DNA from: Chloroflexi bacterium ADurb.Bin325
GTDB taxonomy: Bacteria > Chloroflexota > Anaerolineae > CG2-30-64-16
Direction: 5' to 3'
DNA length: 33,318 nt
NCBI GenBank assembly: GCA_002068935.1
Contig: MWBF01000007.1
Coordinates: 1-33,318 of the forward strand
The position numbers and the translations under genes were made by a program. This document shows positions 1-8,219 of the stretch, piece after piece (within the stretch, counting starts at the first letter, position 1; the number at the start of each line of letters is the position of its first letter). The notes beneath the pieces were generated by a model. That model saw nothing but the letters and a program-made list of their open reading frames with translations, had not been told where the DNA came from and did no database searches.

Positions 1-2314
1 CCCAGAGGATCTGCAGGCGGTTGAGCATGCCCGCGTTGATCTTCGCCTCCGGCCCCCAGCCAGCCCACGGCCCGGCCACATCGCGGCCGACCTCGTGATC
101 GATCAGTTGGTCCAGCGCGCCGGACTGTGGGTGGACGCGCAGCCGCAGCAGGCCGTTGTCGAGCGTGTTGGCCTGCGCATCCGCGACGACCCCGGCCGCG
201 GGCGCGGACTGCGGGCCGGCCGGCCGGTACACGCGCAGCCCCAGCGCGGGCATCTGCGCGGCGATGAAGAGCAGGTCGTTTGCGCCTTCCGGGCCGGGAC
301 AGAGCTGCACCGGGATGAACTCCCCCCGGTCGTCGAGCAGCCCCGCGGGGATGTCGCCGTTGAAGGACGCCACGGGCACGCGCACTACGTCATCGCGCTC
401 CCAGGCCAGCGGGTTGAACACAACGATGCGGACGCCGTCCCCCTCGCCCGTGTCCGCGGCCGCGGCCAGGCCGTCCAGCGCGGCCCGCGTGACCTGTTCC
501 GCGGCGTCGAGCGCCGCGCTCAGCCGCTCGTCGGCCTCGCGATAGGTCACGCCGATGGCGCAGCCGCAGAGGATGTCGTGGAACTGGTGGAAGCAGGTCG
601 TCTGCCAGGCCTCCGCTAGCTCCGCGGCAGGATAGCGCGCGCCGGTCAGCACGGTCGCCAGCGTCGCGGCCGTCTCCGCGGTCAGCAGGGCGTTCTCCGC
701 GTCGCGGTTGAGCCGCTTGATGTCACCGTGGCTCGTGTAGCAGCCCTCGAAGACGGTGTTGAGTTCCCCGCGCACGATCGGCAGCCCCAGGTGATGGCCG
801 GGCGTCTGCCCGCGGTCGAGCGCGTGCAGGCTCTCCAGCTCGGCCAGGGCCGCGTCATAGAAGCCGGCGGCCGCGCTCATGCGCACGCGCGGCAGGAACG
901 GCGCGGCGTCCAGCAGCCGCGCGGTCTCGATGTCGCGGGCCGTGCCGCCGCCGCCATGATCGCCCGCGCCGAAGACGTAAAGCCCCGCATGGATGCCGGT
1001 AGGCTCCGTGAAAGCGATCGTCGCATCCGCGATGTTCGAGGGTGTGATCTCGCCGTTGTAGCCGGCGGGATCCTGCACGGCGAGCACGCGCGAGCCGTCC
1101 GGCCCCTCCCACCAGAAAAAGGGATGCCGCCGCCCCGCGCGGCAGAAGTAGTAGTATTTGATGCCCGCCTGGACGAGAAGCTGCGGGATGGTGGCCGGGT
1201 GGCCGAAGGTGTCCGGCTCCCAGCAGATGACCGGGTCCACGCCGAAGCGGGCCTGGTTGAAGCGCCGGGCATGGAGCATCTGGCGGGCCGTCGCTTCGCC
1301 GGTCGCCATGTTCAGGTCGTTCTCGACCCAGGTGTTGGCGGTGACCTCCCAGCGACCCTCCGTGACGCGCTCCCGGATGCGCTCGAACAGCGCGGGGTCC
1401 GCGGCCTCGGTCATCGCATAGGTGGCCGTCTGGCTCTGCGAGAAGTGGTAGTCGGGGTACCGCTCCATCAGGCGATCCATTGTGTGAAAGTCGCGGCGGC
1501 ATACGTCCACGGTCTCGGCCATCGGCCAGAGCCAGTTCATGTCGATGTGGCTGTGGGCGATGACGAAGGCGGTGTAGCGCTTGGCCTCGTCGGCAAAGGG
1601 CGCAAGCTGCGTGCGCGCGGCGGCCGCGCCGGCGCGCCAGGCGGCCCAATCGTTTGCCGCCAGCGCGTCGAGCGGCAGCGCGGCCGCGGCCTGCTGCCAT
1701 GCGCGCTTGAGCTTCCGCGCCTCGGCGTCCCTGGCGCGGGCCGCGAGCGTGTGGGTGAACGCCATCTGCGCGGCCAGCAGATCCAGCTCGTAGATGGCGT
1801 CCGCCAGCGCGGAGGCGCGCAGGTTGGCGTGGACGAAGAAGCCGAAGCCATCCCCCGCGTTCGTGCGGACGGCCAGATGGAGGGGAGTGTCCGGCCGGTA
1901 GTCCTTCACCAGCAGGAGCGGCACCGGCCGCGAGTCGGTCCAGGATGGCTCGCTGAACCGCTCGACGCCGTCCACGTAGACCGATGCGCCGATGGTGAGG
2001 AAGACCTGCATCTCCAGCTGCGAGCCTGCCAGGGGCAGCCCCTCGATCTGTTCCGGCAACCGCACGGTCGTGCGGAACCAGGCCTCGCCGTCCAGCGACG
2101 ACCAGGTGTGGCCCAGCCGGACGACCGGCCAGGCGCTGTCGTCGTAGCCGGGCGCGGCCAGCGTCGCGGCGTTTGTGCCAGGCCCGGCCGCGGCGTCGGC
2201 CGGCACGACGCGGAACCGCCACATATCGTTGACCAGCGGCCCGTTGAGCGCCTTGATCTTCGCTTCGATCGCGGCCTTCAGTTCGTCCACGTCCGGCACA
2301 TGCTTCTTCGCCAT
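1..2314 (-). CDS. GH38 alpha-mannosidase, 3' end cut by window edge
   Basis: This frame is open from an ATG at 2314 to the window edge, giving about 771 residues of a family whose members are often around 1000. Residues 60-150 look like a beta-sandwich carbohydrate-binding domain. The catalytic domain then shows AHSHIDMNWLW (253-263, zinc ligands His256 and Asp258), WEPDTFGH (365-372, nucleophile Asp368) and HQFHDILCG (576-584). A C-terminal beta domain begins near FNPLAWERDDVVRVP. These are the hallmark blocks of retaining, zinc-dependent GH38 alpha-mannosidases, which release mannose from the non-reducing end. The start has an AAGGAGAA ribosome-binding site a few bases upstream. No signal peptide is seen, so it probably acts in the cytoplasm on imported oligosaccharides. 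It is the last visible gene of the leftward glycan array. The linkage preference cannot be read from the sequence. Confidence 0.95.
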   Translation of the reverse strand, partial: MAKKHVPDVDELKAAIEAKIKALNGPLVNDMWRFRVVPADAAAGPGTNAATLAAPGYDDSAWPVVRLGHTWSSLDGEAWFRTTVRLPEQIEGLPLAGSQLEMQVFLTIGASVYVDGVERFSEPSWTDSRPVPLLLVKDYRPDTPLHLAVRTNAGDGFGFFVHANLRASALADAIYELDLLAAQMAFTHTLAARARDAEARKLKRAWQQAAAALPLDALAANDWAAWRAGAAAARTQLAPFADEAKRYTAFVIAHSHIDMNWLWPMAETVDVCRRDFHTMDRLMERYPDYHFSQSQTATYAMTEAADPALFERIRERVTEGRWEVTANTWVENDLNMATGEATARQMLHARRFNQARFGVDPVICWEPDTFGHPATIPQLLVQAGIKYYYFCRAGRRHPFFWWEGPDGSRVLAVQDPAGYNGEITPSNIADATIAFTEPTGIHAGLYVFGAGDHGGGGTARDIETARLLDAAPFLPRVRMSAAAGFYDAALAELESLHALDRGQTPGHHLGLPIVRGELNTVFEGCYTSHGDIKRLNRDAENALLTAETAATLATVLTGARYPAAELAEAWQTTCFHQFHDILCGCAIGVTYREADERLSAALDAAEQVTRAALDGLAAAADTGEGDGVRIVVFNPLAWERDDVVRVPVASFNGDIPAGLLDDRGEFIPVQLCPGPEGANDLLFIAAQMPALGLRVYRPAGPQSAPAAGVVADAQANTLDNGLLRLRVHPQSGALDQLIDHEVGRDVAGPWAGWGPEAKINAGMLNRLQILW

Positions 2315-2503
2315 AACGCGTTCTCCTTGCTCGCTAGGACGTCGATGACGCTGATCGACGCCAGCAATCCCGAATACAGCCGAAAGCGAGGGCATCCTGA
2401 GCAGAGGCCGTCGCGGCCAGGCCCGGCCGTGACGGCCGCAGTCGAAGGACGCCGGGACAGGGGCTCGGTCGGAGACCGGCCCCTGCGCTTTTTGGACAGA
2501 TAT
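2315..2503. repeat. Intergenic hairpin with GGTCTCCGACC core
   Basis: The gap between the GH4 stop and the GH38 start holds a stem CAGGGGC (2458-2464) pairing with GCCCCTG (2479-2485), enclosing CGGTC-GGA-GACCG (2466-2478). A T5 run follows at 2489-2493 on the plus strand. Read rightward it resembles an intrinsic terminator, but no rightward gene precedes it. Read leftward it lies just after the GH4 stop and has no U-tract. It is best taken as a repeat-type hairpin that might trim or attenuate the message. Confidence 0.6.
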
Positions 2504-3832
2504 TTATGACTTGAACGTCGTGAACTGCGGGAGCCACGCGCGGTTCTGCTCCAGCATACGATCCACCATCTCCTTGATCTCAGCCAGCGACAGCACGGCC
2601 GCGGTCAGCGGGTCGTGCGCGACGGCCTGGTAGACGAGCCGCGGGTTGCCGGTCAGCGCGGCCTCGACCGCCATCTCCTCGATGGCCGAGCTCAGCCCGG
2701 TCAGCAGCGCGAGCTGCGGGGGCAGCGCGCCCACGTGCACCGCCTCCAGCCCCTTCTTGCTGGCCCACACGGGCACCTCGACGCACGCGCCCTGGGGCAG
2801 GTTGGTGACAAGCCCGGTGTTGGAGACGTTGCCGTTGAACTGGAACGGCTCGCCGCCCTGCAACGCGTTGATGATGGAGGCGGCGTACTCGTGCCCGCGC
2901 TCCAGCGAGATGGGGGTCTCCTTGGCGAACCACTGGCGCGCGTCGTCCTTCCAGGTGTCGTTGCGCTTCTGATACTCCTTGAGGATGTACGCATACTCGC
3001 CCGGGTTCCAGCCCGTGCCGTGGGTGCAGTACTTCTCGATGAGGTCGGGCCGCTTGCGGAACCACCAGTTGTACTCGGAGTTGTGGCCGCTCGACTCGGT
3101 GATGTAGTAGTCCAGCGCGAGGAACATCTCGTTGCGCACCTGCTCCTCGTTGTAGACCTCGGGCCGTTCGGTGATGGCCTGACGGATGAGCGGATAGGCG
3201 TCCTTGCCGTTCCACTCGTACTTGATGTACCAGGCCATGTGGTTGATGCCCGCGCAGGTGTAGGTGATCTCCTCGTAGGGCGCGCCGATCCACTTGGCCA
3301 GCATCATCGCGGTGCCCTGCACGCTGTGGCAGAGGCCGGTGAGCTGGATGGAGGTCTCGCGCTGCATGGCCCGGCAGAGCATCGCCATGGGGTTCGTGTA
3401 GTTAAGCATGGTCGCGTCCGGGCAGTAGCGTTCCATGTCCTTTGCGATGCCGACCATCACGGGGATGGTGCGCAGGGCGCGGAAGATGCCGGAGACGCCG
3501 CGCGTGTCGCCCACGTTGGTGTCGATGCCGTAGGTCTTGGGGATCTCGATGTCGTGACGCCAGACCTCGGTGCTGCCCGCGAGAATAGTCACGAGGACGG
3601 CGTCCGCGCCGTCGAGCGCGGCGGCCCGATCCATCGTGGTCTCGACCTTGGCCGGGTAGCCGCCCATATCGACGATCTTCTGCACCGACTTCTGCGCGAA
3701 CTCCAGCCGCTCGGCGTCGATGTCCATCAGGCTCAGCGTTGCGTCCTTGAGACGCGGGAAGGTCAGGATATCGCGCACGAGGCCGCGGGTGAAGCCCACG
3801 CTGCCCGCGCCGATGAATGCAATCTTGGTCAT
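2504..3832 (-). CDS. melA: GH4 NAD-dependent alpha-galactosidase (MelA-like)
   Basis: The 442-residue protein matches the usual GH4 length. It opens with a Rossmann motif GAGSVGF (8-14) and has [10 protein letters not shown] (143-152), GLCHSVQGT (166-174, with metal-binding Cys168 and the following His) and AGINHMAW (194-201, with His198). These are the alpha-galactosidase-type GH4 blocks seen in E. coli MelA. GH4 enzymes use NAD+ and a divalent metal, oxidise C3 of the sugar transiently, and cleave by elimination and addition. The ATG at 3832 follows AGGAGAATTCACC, a good ribosome-binding site. No export signal is present. It sits between a ThuA-like gene and an alpha-mannosidase, which fits intracellular oligosaccharide breakdown. 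Family assignment is firm. Galactoside specificity is likely, but glucuronide- or glucoside-active relatives exist. Confidence 0.93.
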   Translation of the reverse strand: MTKIAFIGAGSVGFTRGLVRDILTFPRLKDATLSLMDIDAERLEFAQKSVQKIVDMGGYPAKVETTMDRAAALDGADAVLVTILAGSTEVWRHDIEIPKTYGIDTNVGDTRGVSGIFRALRTIPVMVGIAKDMERYCPDATMLNYTNPMAMLCRAMQRETSIQLTGLCHSVQGTAMMLAKWIGAPYEEITYTCAGINHMAWYIKYEWNGKDAYPLIRQAITERPEVYNEEQVRNEMFLALDYYITESSGHNSEYNWWFRKRPDLIEKYCTHGTGWNPGEYAYILKEYQKRNDTWKDDARQWFAKETPISLERGHEYAASIINALQGGEPFQFNGNVSNTGLVTNLPQGACVEVPVWASKKGLEAVHVGALPPQLALLTGLSSAIEEMAVEAALTGNPRLVYQAVAHDPLTAAVLSLAEIKEMVDRMLEQNRAWLPQFTTFKS

Positions 3833-3927
3833 GGTGAATTCTCCTGGAATCAGGTTCGTGACGGGCGCTCAAGCACAGGCTCGTAGTAGACGCTTCAGCG
3901 CCCGACGCGCCTACTACAAATGATCGG
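3833..3927. repeat. Two overlapping inverted repeats upstream of GH4 gene
   Basis: GGGCGCTCAAGC (3866-3877) pairs with GCTTCAGCGCCC (about 3892-3903) with one mismatch over 12. A second stem, GTAGTAG (about 3883-3889) with CTACTAC (about 3911-3917), interlocks with the first. The two folds cannot form together, so this 95-base gap could switch structures. It could also simply be a degraded intergenic repeat. Confidence 0.5.
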
Positions 3928-4572
3928 TCAGCGCGCGGCCCAGAGGAACCCGCGCGCCTGGATCTCGCGCGCCTCGGGGACATCGAAATCCTTCGCGACA
4001 TGGCCGAGCGACGAGTAGAACACGCGGCCCGCGCCCCACATGCGCTTCCACACCACCGGCATGACGCAGCCCTTGGTCCACGGCGCTTCGGGCCGGTCGA
4101 AGGTTGTCGTCGCCAGCACCTCGTTCGACGGATCCACGTGCATGTAGTACTGCTCGGAGTGCATGTCGAAGTCGTCCAGCCCCGCGGTGATCGGGTCGGT
4201 GTGGTTGATGATGTTCACCCGGTAATCGACGACCCCGCCGGGGTGCGCGACCCACTGGCCGCCGACCATCCACTGATACTCCGTGTTGTTGCGGAACGCA
4301 TCGCCCATGCCGCCGTGCCAGCCGGCGACGCCGACGCCGCTCTTGATCGCGTCGAGCAGGCCGGTCTCCTGCTCGTGGGTGATCGTGCCCATCGTCCAGA
4401 TCGGCACGATCAGGCTGAGGGCGTGCATCTTCTCCGCGTCGAGATAGGCGTCTAGCGTGTACGACACCTCCAGGTCGAAGCCCTGCGACCGCAAGATGGG
4501 GGCGAAGACTTCCGCGCACTGTTTCGGCTCGTGGCCTTCCCAGCCGCCGACAACCATCAAGGCTTTCTTCAT
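3928..4572 (-). CDS. ThuA-like protein (trehalose-utilisation family)
   Basis: A 214-residue protein with the class-I glutamine-amidotransferase-like fold of ThuA. It starts [16 protein letters not shown] and has a central [16 protein letters not shown] block (106-121), then [19 protein letters not shown] near the end, all typical of ThuA. In rhizobia ThuA works with the Gfo/Idh-type dehydrogenase ThuB on trehalose and related disaccharides through 3-keto intermediates. Many ThuA-like domains elsewhere have unproven function. No signal peptide is visible. The ATG follows an AGGAGAAC ribosome-binding site. Its neighbours are a GH4 enzyme and a URO-D-like gene, with three Gfo/Idh genes in the same array, so a role in keto-sugar turnover is plausible. 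That role is inferred, not shown. Confidence 0.85.
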   Translation of the reverse strand: MKKALMVVGGWEGHEPKQCAEVFAPILRSQGFDLEVSYTLDAYLDAEKMHALSLIVPIWTMGTITHEQETGLLDAIKSGVGVAGWHGGMGDAFRNNTEYQWMVGGQWVAHPGGVVDYRVNIINHTDPITAGLDDFDMHSEQYYMHVDPSNEVLATTTFDRPEAPWTKGCVMPVVWKRMWGAGRVFYSSLGHVAKDFDVPEAREIQARGFLWAAR

Positions 4573-4671
4573 AGATCGAGTTCTCCTGTGAACAGATTTA
4601 TGGGCCGGCCGGCTGGCGCTTGCCAGCTCTCGCCGCCGTCAGCCCGGGATGCGCCCGCGCATGTTCGCCCG

Positions 4672-5730
4672 TCACGTCCAGCCGTGCTCGTACGCCATCT
4701 CGTACATCGCGACGATGTTCTCCGCCGGGCTGACGGCCTGGATGTTGTGGCAGGGCGCGAGGATGTAGCCGCCGCCCGCGCCCAGGATGCGCAAGTTATC
4801 CAGCACCTCGGCGCGCACCTCGTCCACCGTGCCGAACGGCAGCGTGTACTGGTTGTCCATCGCGCCGTGGAAGATGACGTGCTGGCCGAAGTTGGCCTTG
4901 AGCCCCTCGCGCTCCATCCCCTTGCAGCGCCACTGGATCGGGTTGAGGATGTCGATGCCGAGCTCGATCATGTCGGGGAGGATGGGCCAGCATGCGCCGT
5001 CGTTGTGGTGGACGACGTATGCGCCCGCCTGGTGCGCCAGGTCGATGCTCCGCTTCATGCGCGGCAGCAGGAACTCGCGGATGTGCTTCTTCGAGAACAT
5101 CAGCCCGTCCTGGCCGCCCATGTCCTCCGCGACATAGCTCAGCATGACCTTGCCGGGGATCTGCTCGTAGATGCGGATGGAGTTCTCCCAGGCCAGCCCG
5201 AACAGCTTGTCGAGACAGTAGTGGACGATGTCGGGGTTCTCGACCAGGTCGATGAAGGCCTGCTCCTGCCCGCGCAGCTCCTTGTAGATGAGGAACGGCT
5301 CGGAGCCGCCGCCCTGGATCGGGTGGTGCTCCCAGCCCTTGATCTGGTCTTTCACCCCGGAGTAGTCGATCCAGTCGGGGGACGGCCAGGTGTAGTTCGC
5401 CTCGATCTCCTCGACCGACGTGTACTGGGCCAGCGGGTTGTAGACGCACTCCGGATAGGTGCCCGTCCCATAGTCGATATCCTCGAAGCGGCAGCCATAT
5501 ATGTTTGTGGCGGGCGGCAGCGGCGGGCCGACATAGCGGCCGCCCACGTGGACCACGAAGTCGACGTGGAGCGCGCGGAGCATGGTGCGCACGTCGCTGT
5601 GGCCGGTGTGCTGGAGCAGCTTGGCGTTGAACTCCGGGGTGGCCCAGTAGTCCATCGGTACGCGATCCGGCGTCTGGCGGGTCAGGACGGCGAGCCAGCG
5701 CTCGCGCGGGGACATGGTTTCCTTTGGCAT
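4672..5730 (-). CDS. URO-D/MtaA-fold protein, HxD-G subtype
   Basis: A 352-residue protein of the uroporphyrinogen decarboxylase-like superfamily, which includes HemE and the methylcobamide:CoM methyltransferases MtaA/MtbA. It has the usual N-terminal block SPRERWLAVL followed by a Pro-Asp-Arg-Val-Pro segment. VVHHNDGACWPIL (239-251) sits where MtaA has its HxC zinc motif, with Asp244 replacing Cys. ILNPIQWRCKGM and YILAPCHNIQ (322-331, Cys327) follow. Such proteins are often labelled uroporphyrinogen decarboxylase in databases, but the gene context here is carbohydrate catabolism, not haem synthesis. The start at 5730 is preceded by GGAGAGATCA. The true substrate is unknown. A small-molecule methyl- or carboxyl-transferring role is possible. 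Confidence 0.85.
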   Translation of the reverse strand: MPKETMSPRERWLAVLTRQTPDRVPMDYWATPEFNAKLLQHTGHSDVRTMLRALHVDFVVHVGGRYVGPPLPPATNIYGCRFEDIDYGTGTYPECVYNPLAQYTSVEEIEANYTWPSPDWIDYSGVKDQIKGWEHHPIQGGGSEPFLIYKELRGQEQAFIDLVENPDIVHYCLDKLFGLAWENSIRIYEQIPGKVMLSYVAEDMGGQDGLMFSKKHIREFLLPRMKRSIDLAHQAGAYVVHHNDGACWPILPDMIELGIDILNPIQWRCKGMEREGLKANFGQHVIFHGAMDNQYTLPFGTVDEVRAEVLDNLRILGAGGGYILAPCHNIQAVSPAENIVAMYEMAYEHGWT

Positions 5731-5743
5731 TGATCTCTCCGTA

Positions 5744-5837
5744 CTTGGAATTTATCCAAGAATTGCTCTGGCCTGCCTCACCCCCCAGCCCCCTCTCCTG
5801 ACGTGCGAACCGAAAGTTCGCCGATCAGGAGAGGGGG
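5744..5837. repeat. Intergenic repeat with two nested-type hairpins
   Basis: A small hairpin CTTGGA/TCCAAG (5744-5749 with 5755-5760) is followed by a strong one: 13 perfect pairs between 5789-5801 and 5825-5837, with an inner GCGAAC/GTTCGC stem (5805-5810 with 5816-5821). The stretch from about 5753 to 5774 nearly repeats 25747-25769 (see findings). The element fills most of the gap between the URO-D-like gene and the upstream Gfo/Idh gene. Confidence 0.7.
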
Positions 5838-5876
5838 AGTCGAGGGGAGGCGGGCGCTCAATAGTTTAGGCCGTTG

Positions 5877-6911
5877 TTACCCCGCGATCGTCACGCGCTG
5901 GCCTGAGTCCGCGCTTTCGATTGCGCCGAAGACCATCGCCAGGCTCTTGATGTTGTCGGTGCAGACCGTCTCGGGCGTCTCGCCCGTGCGGACGCAGCGC
6001 ACGAAATCGCGGATGCACCCGGCGTGGCCGCCGGTCTTCTCCGGCAGATCCACCGCGGGCAGCTCCGCCGGCTGTAGCTCCGAGCGGAAGCCGCCGCGCG
6101 CCTTGACCGTCTCCGCGCGGAAGCCGGTCCCGCCGTTCCAGTGCACGCTCCCCTCCGTGCCGATGATGCGCCAGTCCGACTCCCACGTGGTGTTGAGCCC
6201 CTCGGCGCACCAGCTTCCGCGGTAGGTGTAGACCAGGCCGCCGCTCATCTCGAAGAGCGCGACCGCGGAGGCGTCGTGGTCATACCACGAGCCGGCCGGG
6301 TTCCACTCGTGCGCATAGACCGCCAGCGGGTCTGCGCGCGAGATGAAGCGGGAGGCGTCGAAGGTGTGGATGGCCATGTCGAGCAGGAGGACGTGCTCCA
6401 TCCGATCGCGGAAGCCGCCGAAGTGCGCGCCGATGAAAAAGTCGCAGTGGATGGTCGTCACCTGGCCGATGGCCGCGCTGTCCAGGAACGCGCGCAGCCG
6501 CCGGATGTTGGGGTCATAGCGCCGGTTCTGCATCACGGCGTACAGCTTGCCGCTGGCCTGCGCCGCGGCGACCATCGTGCGGGCGTGGGCCATGCTGTCG
6601 GCCAGCGGCTTCTCGCCCAGCACGTGGCAGCCCGCGGCCAGCGCCTCGGTCGTGACCGAGACGTGCGCCTCCGGGACGGTGCAGTCGAAGACGATGTCGG
6701 GCCGCGTCGCAGCGAGCACCGGGCCGAGCGTCGCGCCGATGACGGCGTCCGTCCAGCCGTACTCCGCGGCGCGGCCGCGGGCCGCATCCTCGATCAGGTC
6801 GACGAAGCCGACCATCCGTAGGCCGGGGATGTCGCGCACCGCGTCGAGCCAGGCGCGGCTGATGCCGCCGCAACCGGCGAGGACGGCGGTGAGTGGGGCT
6901 TGTGCGGGCAT
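5877..6911 (-). CDS. Gfo/Idh/MocA-family oxidoreductase (copy 1)
   Basis: A 344-residue NAD(P)-dependent sugar oxidoreductase. The Rossmann motif is LAGCGGISRAW (11-21) and the catalytic-site marker GEKPLADS (99-106) places Glu-Lys-Pro at 100-102. The C-terminal half is the usual alpha/beta dimerisation domain. I start it at the ATG at 6911 because AGAAGGAGAACCG lies just upstream. An in-frame start 17 codons earlier would run into an Ala/Gly-rich non-family sequence. It ends TIAG at 5877. Family members oxidise or reduce C2, C3 or C6 of sugars, inositols and glycosides. Neighbours are an alpha/beta hydrolase 23 bases upstream and a URO-D-like gene downstream. The substrate cannot be read off. 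Confidence 0.92.
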   Translation of the reverse strand: MPAQAPLTAVLAGCGGISRAWLDAVRDIPGLRMVGFVDLIEDAARGRAAEYGWTDAVIGATLGPVLAATRPDIVFDCTVPEAHVSVTTEALAAGCHVLGEKPLADSMAHARTMVAAAQASGKLYAVMQNRRYDPNIRRLRAFLDSAAIGQVTTIHCDFFIGAHFGGFRDRMEHVLLLDMAIHTFDASRFISRADPLAVYAHEWNPAGSWYDHDASAVALFEMSGGLVYTYRGSWCAEGLNTTWESDWRIIGTEGSVHWNGGTGFRAETVKARGGFRSELQPAELPAVDLPEKTGGHAGCIRDFVRCVRTGETPETVCTDNIKSLAMVFGAIESADSGQRVTIAG

Positions 6912-6934
6912 CGGTTCTCCTTCTGTTGCGCCTC

Positions 6935-8080
6935 TCATGGCCGCAGCCGTTGCGCCAGCCATTCGAACGCGGACTCCTGCATCTCCAGGTCGAACTTATG
7001 CGGGCCGGGATAGAACTCGCCGGTGTATGCGCCGCGGTTGCCCGCGTGCGCATACAGGTCGGAGAGGCGCTCGTGCGCCGCGCGCATGCCGGCCACGGTG
7101 AACAGCGCATCCTCCAGGTCGTATTGTACCAGCAAAGGCGACGGCGCGCGACATGCGGCCAGATCCGGCCAGTCGCCGTAGCGCGGCCAGCCGTGGGGGA
7201 AGAGCATCCAGGTGTGCGTGACCTGTTTGTCGAGCAGCTCGGCGTAGGTGCTCATCAGCCCGACGATGACCGCCGCGGCCACGTGGTCGGATGTCGCCTG
7301 CAGCAGCGCGGCGCGGTTGCCGCCGCCCGACAGGCCGAGACAGCCCACCCCGCCCGCGCGCACATCGGGCCGGCTGCGCAGATAGTTGAGGGCGATCCGA
7401 TCCTCGTGGCTGACCATGCCCGCAAAGGTCGCGCCGAACAGCGCGCAGTACTTCTCGAGGACGTGGAACTCGAACAGCCAGGCCGCGTAGTTGTAGTCAG
7501 CGATCGCCTCGGCGTGCGCGGAGCCGTCCGTGGGCTGCCACGCGGGGTCGCGCCGCGCGGCCATCCGGCGGATGTTCTCCGGCATGGATTCGACCGGGAA
7601 GCGCCGCGAGCCCCACATGAAGGTGTCGTGGACGAGCACGGCAAACCCGCGCCGCGCCAGCGCGTTGGCATAGGCCCGGCCGCCGTAGGCGTCTTCGCGG
7701 AACGCGACGACGACCGGATCCGGCGGCTCCGGCCCGTCCGCGATCTTCTCCTTACCGTAGAACTTGAAGCCGCCATGATCGTGCAGCGCGACGACGCCGG
7801 GCAGCGGGCCCGTCGCGCCCGCGGGCTTGAGCAGCCAGGCCTGCGTGCGCGGGCCGTAGCCGACCGACCAGGAGAGCGCCTCGCCGGCCACGCCGTCGCG
7901 CTCCCACGCGGCCTCGCTGTGCACGTCCAGCGGCAGCTCCGGCTCCTCGCAGAAGCCCAGCGCCTCCTTCACGCGCTGTTGGGTCTCCGGGCCGGGGTAG
8001 GCCACGGGGAAAAGCTCGCGGCGGCGCATGGCCTCTTCGCGCCAGTCGTTGAACGGGCCGAGGTGAAACACGGGAAGCAT
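6935..8080 (-). CDS. Alpha/beta hydrolase, probable carbohydrate esterase
   Basis: The 381-residue protein has an alpha/beta-hydrolase core after an N-terminal extension of about 80 residues. VVALHDHGG (96-104) is the oxyanion-hole strand. GCLGLSGGGNRAALL (246-260) carries the nucleophile Ser251. Asp321 or Asp324 in LVQYDLEDALF, and His361 in GPHKFD, complete a likely triad. The layout resembles acetyl-xylan-esterase/dienelactone-hydrolase-like proteins of polysaccharide loci. It probably removes an ester substituent from an imported sugar, acting in the cytoplasm since no signal peptide is present. It lies between two Gfo/Idh genes in the same orientation. The ATG at 8080 follows GGAGGGACTTGCGCCC. 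The exact ester (acetyl, methyl or aromatic) is unknown. Confidence 0.82.
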   Translation of the reverse strand: MLPVFHLGPFNDWREEAMRRRELFPVAYPGPETQQRVKEALGFCEEPELPLDVHSEAAWERDGVAGEALSWSVGYGPRTQAWLLKPAGATGPLPGVVALHDHGGFKFYGKEKIADGPEPPDPVVVAFREDAYGGRAYANALARRGFAVLVHDTFMWGSRRFPVESMPENIRRMAARRDPAWQPTDGSAHAEAIADYNYAAWLFEFHVLEKYCALFGATFAGMVSHEDRIALNYLRSRPDVRAGGVGCLGLSGGGNRAALLQATSDHVAAAVIVGLMSTYAELLDKQVTHTWMLFPHGWPRYGDWPDLAACRAPSPLLVQYDLEDALFTVAGMRAAHERLSDLYAHAGNRGAYTGEFYPGPHKFDLEMQESAFEWLAQRLRP

Positions 8081-8091
8081 GGGCGCAAGTC

Positions 8092-8219
8092 CCTCCTTTG
8101 GCGCAGGCTGAGAAGGCCTCAGGACCCCGCTTTCAGGGCCGCAGCCGACAAAGATCGGCCGCGCCCCCTTCCTCCTGGCAGCCGAGCGGTTCTGGCCGCC
8201 AGGAGGAAGGAGGATGAGG
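8092..8219. repeat. Intergenic hairpin with 13-bp arms
   Basis: CCTTCCTCCTGGC (8167-8179) is perfectly complementary to GCCAGGAGGAAGG (8198-8210), with an inner CCG-AG-CGG. A second, weaker GC-rich pairing (GGCCGC/GCGGCC type) lies just before it at about 8136-8163. The element fills most of the gap between the esterase and the upstream Gfo/Idh gene. No U-tract follows on either strand. Confidence 0.65.

Noticed and set aside
2458-2493. Rightward intrinsic terminator (stem plus T5)
   Set aside because: No rightward gene lies upstream, and the same core recurs in other gaps without a T-run, so a repeat element is the simpler reading.
728-2509. 593-codon rightward frame
   Set aside because: Antisense shadow of the GH38 gene, no recognisable domain.
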